This document shows, one piece after another, positions 61,514 to 64,000 of a stretch of 64,000 bases of DNA. Under the pieces are notes generated by a model, which was given only the letters and a program-made list of their open reading frames with translations, was not told the origin of the DNA and ran no database searches. Position 1 is the stretch's first letter, and the number at the start of each line of letters is the position of its first letter. Origin of the DNA: Neurospora intermedia (Eukaryota > Ascomycota > Sordariomycetes > Sordariales > Sordariaceae); the NCBI GenBank assembly GCA_037102815.1, contig BTPP01000001.1, positions 1,327,001 to 1,391,000 on the forward strand, read 5' to 3'. The translations under genes were made by a program, and so were the position numbers.

Positions 61514-62139
61514 GGAATTAGGGACCAACCAGGTCCCTTATATGGTTATTAGCGTTGAGGTTGAGATCGGATGAAGGAGCCGTAGGGAAGGGAAGGTACG
61601 GCAGCTGCTGCGGGACTCGAAGGTCGAACGGTTCGGCTGGGGGAAAAACGATAGGTCGTATCTAATTCACATATTTGGTCTCATTCTATGGTCAAAATCT
61701 TGATTCTATTTATTGTCAAGTCTTTGACTGCGAGTTATCTCCAGATTCGGATCCGGAGGCGAGTGAAGGACAGCTCCTTGATGTAACAACCGACATGCTC
61801 CCTTACGCACTACTCAGGGTTAGGGGTAGATAAGGACAACGCAATGAATCGGAGCAGTGCCCACTGAGTGCAAAGTTGGGTGGGCCCCCTCCACAACCCA
61901 ATTGGCTCCACAGGCTCTGGACCATTTTTGTACTTTTTCTCGTTTCGGAATTTGCAAATCTTTTCCCCCTCCTCTCCTTTCCTCTCTTCATTCTTCGTTC
62001 CCTCCGCGGTTCAAGAACCAGCACGATATGCTGCGTCAACCTTTCAACAAAGCCAGTGCCATTCAATGACCAGTGGTGATTGTTAGCTGCATCTTTTTAC
62101 CAGTGCACTAACCAGGATCCTCCAACATTGTCCTTCGCC

Positions 62140-63550
62140 ATGGCATCGAATGGCGTCGTCGCTCCTGTCGCCTCTAGCCAGGCGCAGGTTGTCGTCGATG
62201 AACAACAACAACAGTCCGAGCAGCAGCTCGCTGCCCAGATCTCCAAGCTCGAAATAGCCGAGGAGAAGCAGCAGCCTGAGCAGCAGCAAGAGGAACAGCA
62301 GCCTCCCCACCGGTCCCACGATCCCCAGTTCAACCAAAAGCGCAGCGACCCGTTTCAGTTCGGATCTCGCTATCTGCAGGAGCAGGATGACGTCTTTGAG
62401 TTCAACGCGTGGGATCATGTCGAGACTGATGACGCATACAAGGAGTATGCTGAACAGCAGTACGAGATGCAGCGCAATGCGCCCGTCTCGGACTTTGATA
62501 AGCGTGAGTAACCACTTGTTCATCTTCCACACCTCACTCTCCCCAATGGTTCACGCTAAGAGAGGGGTTCATACCCATTGCACCTCTCTCTTGGGCTTCC
62601 GTGATGATTTACAATCATAAGCATAGTTCATCTGAATTATTCATGAAGACAACTACGTATTTTATAGTCTTTCGCTCCCATCTGATTTTGCCCTTAACCA
62701 TTGGGTCGTTTGAACACACATCAAGTTATTCACACTTTCAGACCTTGGAGCAGTCTGCTAACTCAACTTGCCTGTAACAGATCGGTTCAACTCGGACCCT
62801 GCAAAGTGGTGGAACCAGTTCTACAAGAACAACACCGCCAACTTCTTCAAGGATCGCAAGTGGCTTCAGCAAGAGTTCCCCATTCTGGACAAGGTCACCT
62901 CTGAGGGATACGGCCCCTGCACCCTCCTCGAAATAGGAGCTGGCGCGGGCAACACGGCCTTCCCCATCCTGTCCAAGAACAAGAACCCCGAACTGAAGAT
63001 CCACGCCTGTGATTTCTCCAAGAAGGCCGTCGAGGTCATGCGCTCGCACGAGGCCTACAACACGGACCAGATGCAGGCCGACGTGTGGGACGTGGCCGGC
63101 GACGAGCTGCCCCCTCACCTTGGGGAGAACTCGGTCGACGTCGCCCTCATGGTGTTCATCTTCTCTGCATTGTCCCCGTTGCAGTGGAAGAAGGCCGTCG
63201 AGAATGTCTACCGTGTGCTCAAGCCCGGCGGTGAAGTGTGCTTCCGTGACTATGGAAGAGGAGACCTGGCTCAGGTCCGCTTCAAGAAGGGTCGTTATCT
63301 GGACGAGAACTTCTACATTCGTGGTGATGGCACTCGCGTCTACTTCTTTGAGAAAGACGAGCTGGCCGATATTTGGTCGGGCAAGTTGTTCACCAAGGAT
63401 AGTGAGGTTGAGGACGCTTCTGAGCCTGACATCCGCTTCGTGATTGAGGACCTTGGCGTCGATCGTAGATTGCTCGTCAACCGGGCAAAGAAGCTCAAGA
63501 TGTACCGCTGCTGGTTGCAGGGTCGCTTCAGGAAGCCATTGTCGCAGTAG
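62140..63550 (+). CDS. TRM140: tRNA N3-methylcytidine methyltransferase (TRM140/METTL2 type)
   Basis: The enzyme uses S-adenosylmethionine to methylate C32 in the anticodon loop of threonine and, in some fungi, serine tRNAs. Two exons (62140-62503 and 62781-63550) with a 277-nt intron, long for this window, give 377 residues. The first 75 residues are Gln/Glu-rich. They are followed by the diagnostic block DPFQFGSRYL and VFEFNAWDHVE, used by this family for tRNA recognition, then KWWNQFYKNNTANFFKDR. The SAM-binding glycine motif is LLEIGAGAGNTAF (about 169-181), followed by HACDFSKKAVE and the RDYGRGDLAQ loop. The fold is complete to the C-terminal KMYRCWLQGRF. Unlike budding-yeast ABP140, no separate actin-binding domain is visible. 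Intron position and frame are consistent; AATAAA lies a few bases after the stop. Confidence 0.93.
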
Positions 63551-63883
63551 AAAGAATAAACAATTGATACCCATTTCTCAATACATTCTGTTCACCTTTT
63601 GATTCCTGTGATGTGTTGCCCAGTTCTTTTGGTGTACCCGTGTCATGGGATAGCATGTCAATAAAATATTTCTACATGTTGAGTATGTTCCAGTTAATAA
63701 TATTCATCAAATCATATCCCATGTGTGTGAGTGAACTTGTACTCGTGTCATGCCGTCGCTATGTCGCCTGAACGCCAGAAGATACTACAATAGAAAAAAA
63801 AAACCCGGGTCCCATATCCTATGCCCATCCATATTTCAACATCAAACTTCTTTTCCCGTGCGTCCGGATCAACAATGGTATCT
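63551..63883. other. Convergent 3' intergenic region
   Basis: The 333 bp after TRM140 hold its 3' UTR and that of the partial minus-strand gene. AATAAA-like sequences occur near 63.557 and 63.660 kb. Nothing else is seen. Confidence 0.6.
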
Positions 63884-64000
63884 TCAACCCTCCATCTTCA
63901 CATCCCCTTGCATCTTGCCCATATTCTTCAGCAAGTAACTCCGCTTGAAGTACTCGTTGGGGTGGACAATAGTCTCAAGCTGCGCCGCAGTCATGATACC
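63884..64000 (-). CDS. 3' end of an unidentified gene (partial, runs off the window)
   Basis: The last 38 codons and TGA stop of a minus-strand frame reach the window edge. The visible tail has the sense of a conserved C-terminus, with AAQLETIVHPNEYFKRSYL followed by a Lys/Met-rich end. There is no stop in this frame up to the edge. I do not recognise the protein, and an intron could lie just beyond the boundary. It converges on TRM140, leaving about 330 bp between stops. Confidence 0.5.
   Translation of the reverse strand, partial: GIMTAAQLETIVHPNEYFKRSYLLKNMGKMQGDVKMEG

Larger units (their letters stand above)
61168..62139. other. Intergenic region with an imperfect inverted repeat
   Basis: This 1-kb region separates NAD+ synthetase and TRM140 on the same strand. 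Two arms of about 45-49 bp, at 61297-61341 and 61465-61513, are inverted copies of each other at roughly 75% identity. The rest includes the TRM140 promoter, CT-rich from 61.95 to 62.0 kb. No gene is supported. Confidence 0.6.

Noticed and set aside
61450-61530. tRNA gene on the minus strand, suggested by a box-A-like GGTCAGATGG
   Set aside because: No T-loop with GGTTCGA lies at the right distance, and the anticodon and acceptor stems do not form.

Overview
The window reads as nuclear DNA of a filamentous ascomycete, most likely a sordariomycete close to the Sordariales. The genes are compact, with short spliceosomal introns (about 50-130 nt, one of 277 nt) that have GTRNGY-like donors and CTAAC-type branch sites. 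The gene set is typical of Pezizomycotina, intergenic spaces hold many short TACC/GGTACCTA tracts, and one transposon shows a RIP-like mutation signature. The order is inferred from gene content and style; the species cannot be named from the sequence.

Layout: 1-6.6 kb, no recognisable gene. 6.6-10.4 kb (+), a 1182-residue Zn2Cys6 transcription factor. 12.0-13.4 kb (-), ATG5. 16.7-21.0 kb (-), a 1415-residue low-complexity protein of unknown function. 21-27 kb, another long gap. 27.0-28.1 kb (+), ACC deaminase, followed 53 bp after its stop by a 3.3-kb Mutator-like (MULE) DNA transposon at 28.19-31.51 kb. 32.4-34.2 kb (+), a DAL5-type MFS transporter. 35.3-36.1 kb (-), an alpha/beta hydrolase-fold protein without its catalytic residues. 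36.8-38.3 kb (-), QTRT2. 40.4-42.5 kb (+), an LCCL-domain membrane protein. 42.8-46.3 kb (-), AP-3 delta. 46.8-47.2 kb, a TA-flanked MITE between two divergent genes. 47.7-48.8 kb (+), EMC2. 52.7-55.6 kb (+), a coiled-coil protein with a ubiquitin-like domain. 56.7-57.6 kb (-), COQ10. 58.6-61.2 kb (+), NAD+ synthetase. 62.1-63.6 kb (+), the tRNA m3C methyltransferase TRM140. 63.9-64.0 kb (-), the 3' end of an unidentified gene.

Most genes are single-copy housekeeping functions: autophagy, vesicle coats, ER membrane insertion, tRNA modification, coenzyme Q and NAD. They show no operon-like link and sit as ordinary neighbours. The most unusual object is the MULE. Its reading frame is continuous apart from one 59-nt intron, but on the coding strand CpA has almost all become TpA while TpG is untouched. 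Stops replace glutamine codons, histidine codons are absent, and the terminal repeats keep their CpA sites. Other points of interest are an AP-3 delta start codon split by an intron, a two-codon first exon whose unspliced form stops at once, a conserved-looking pseudoenzyme, and a fourfold linear motif in the 1415-residue protein.

All exon boundaries come from reading splice signals and frame by eye. Counts are manual and no homology search was run; family calls rest on recognised motifs.
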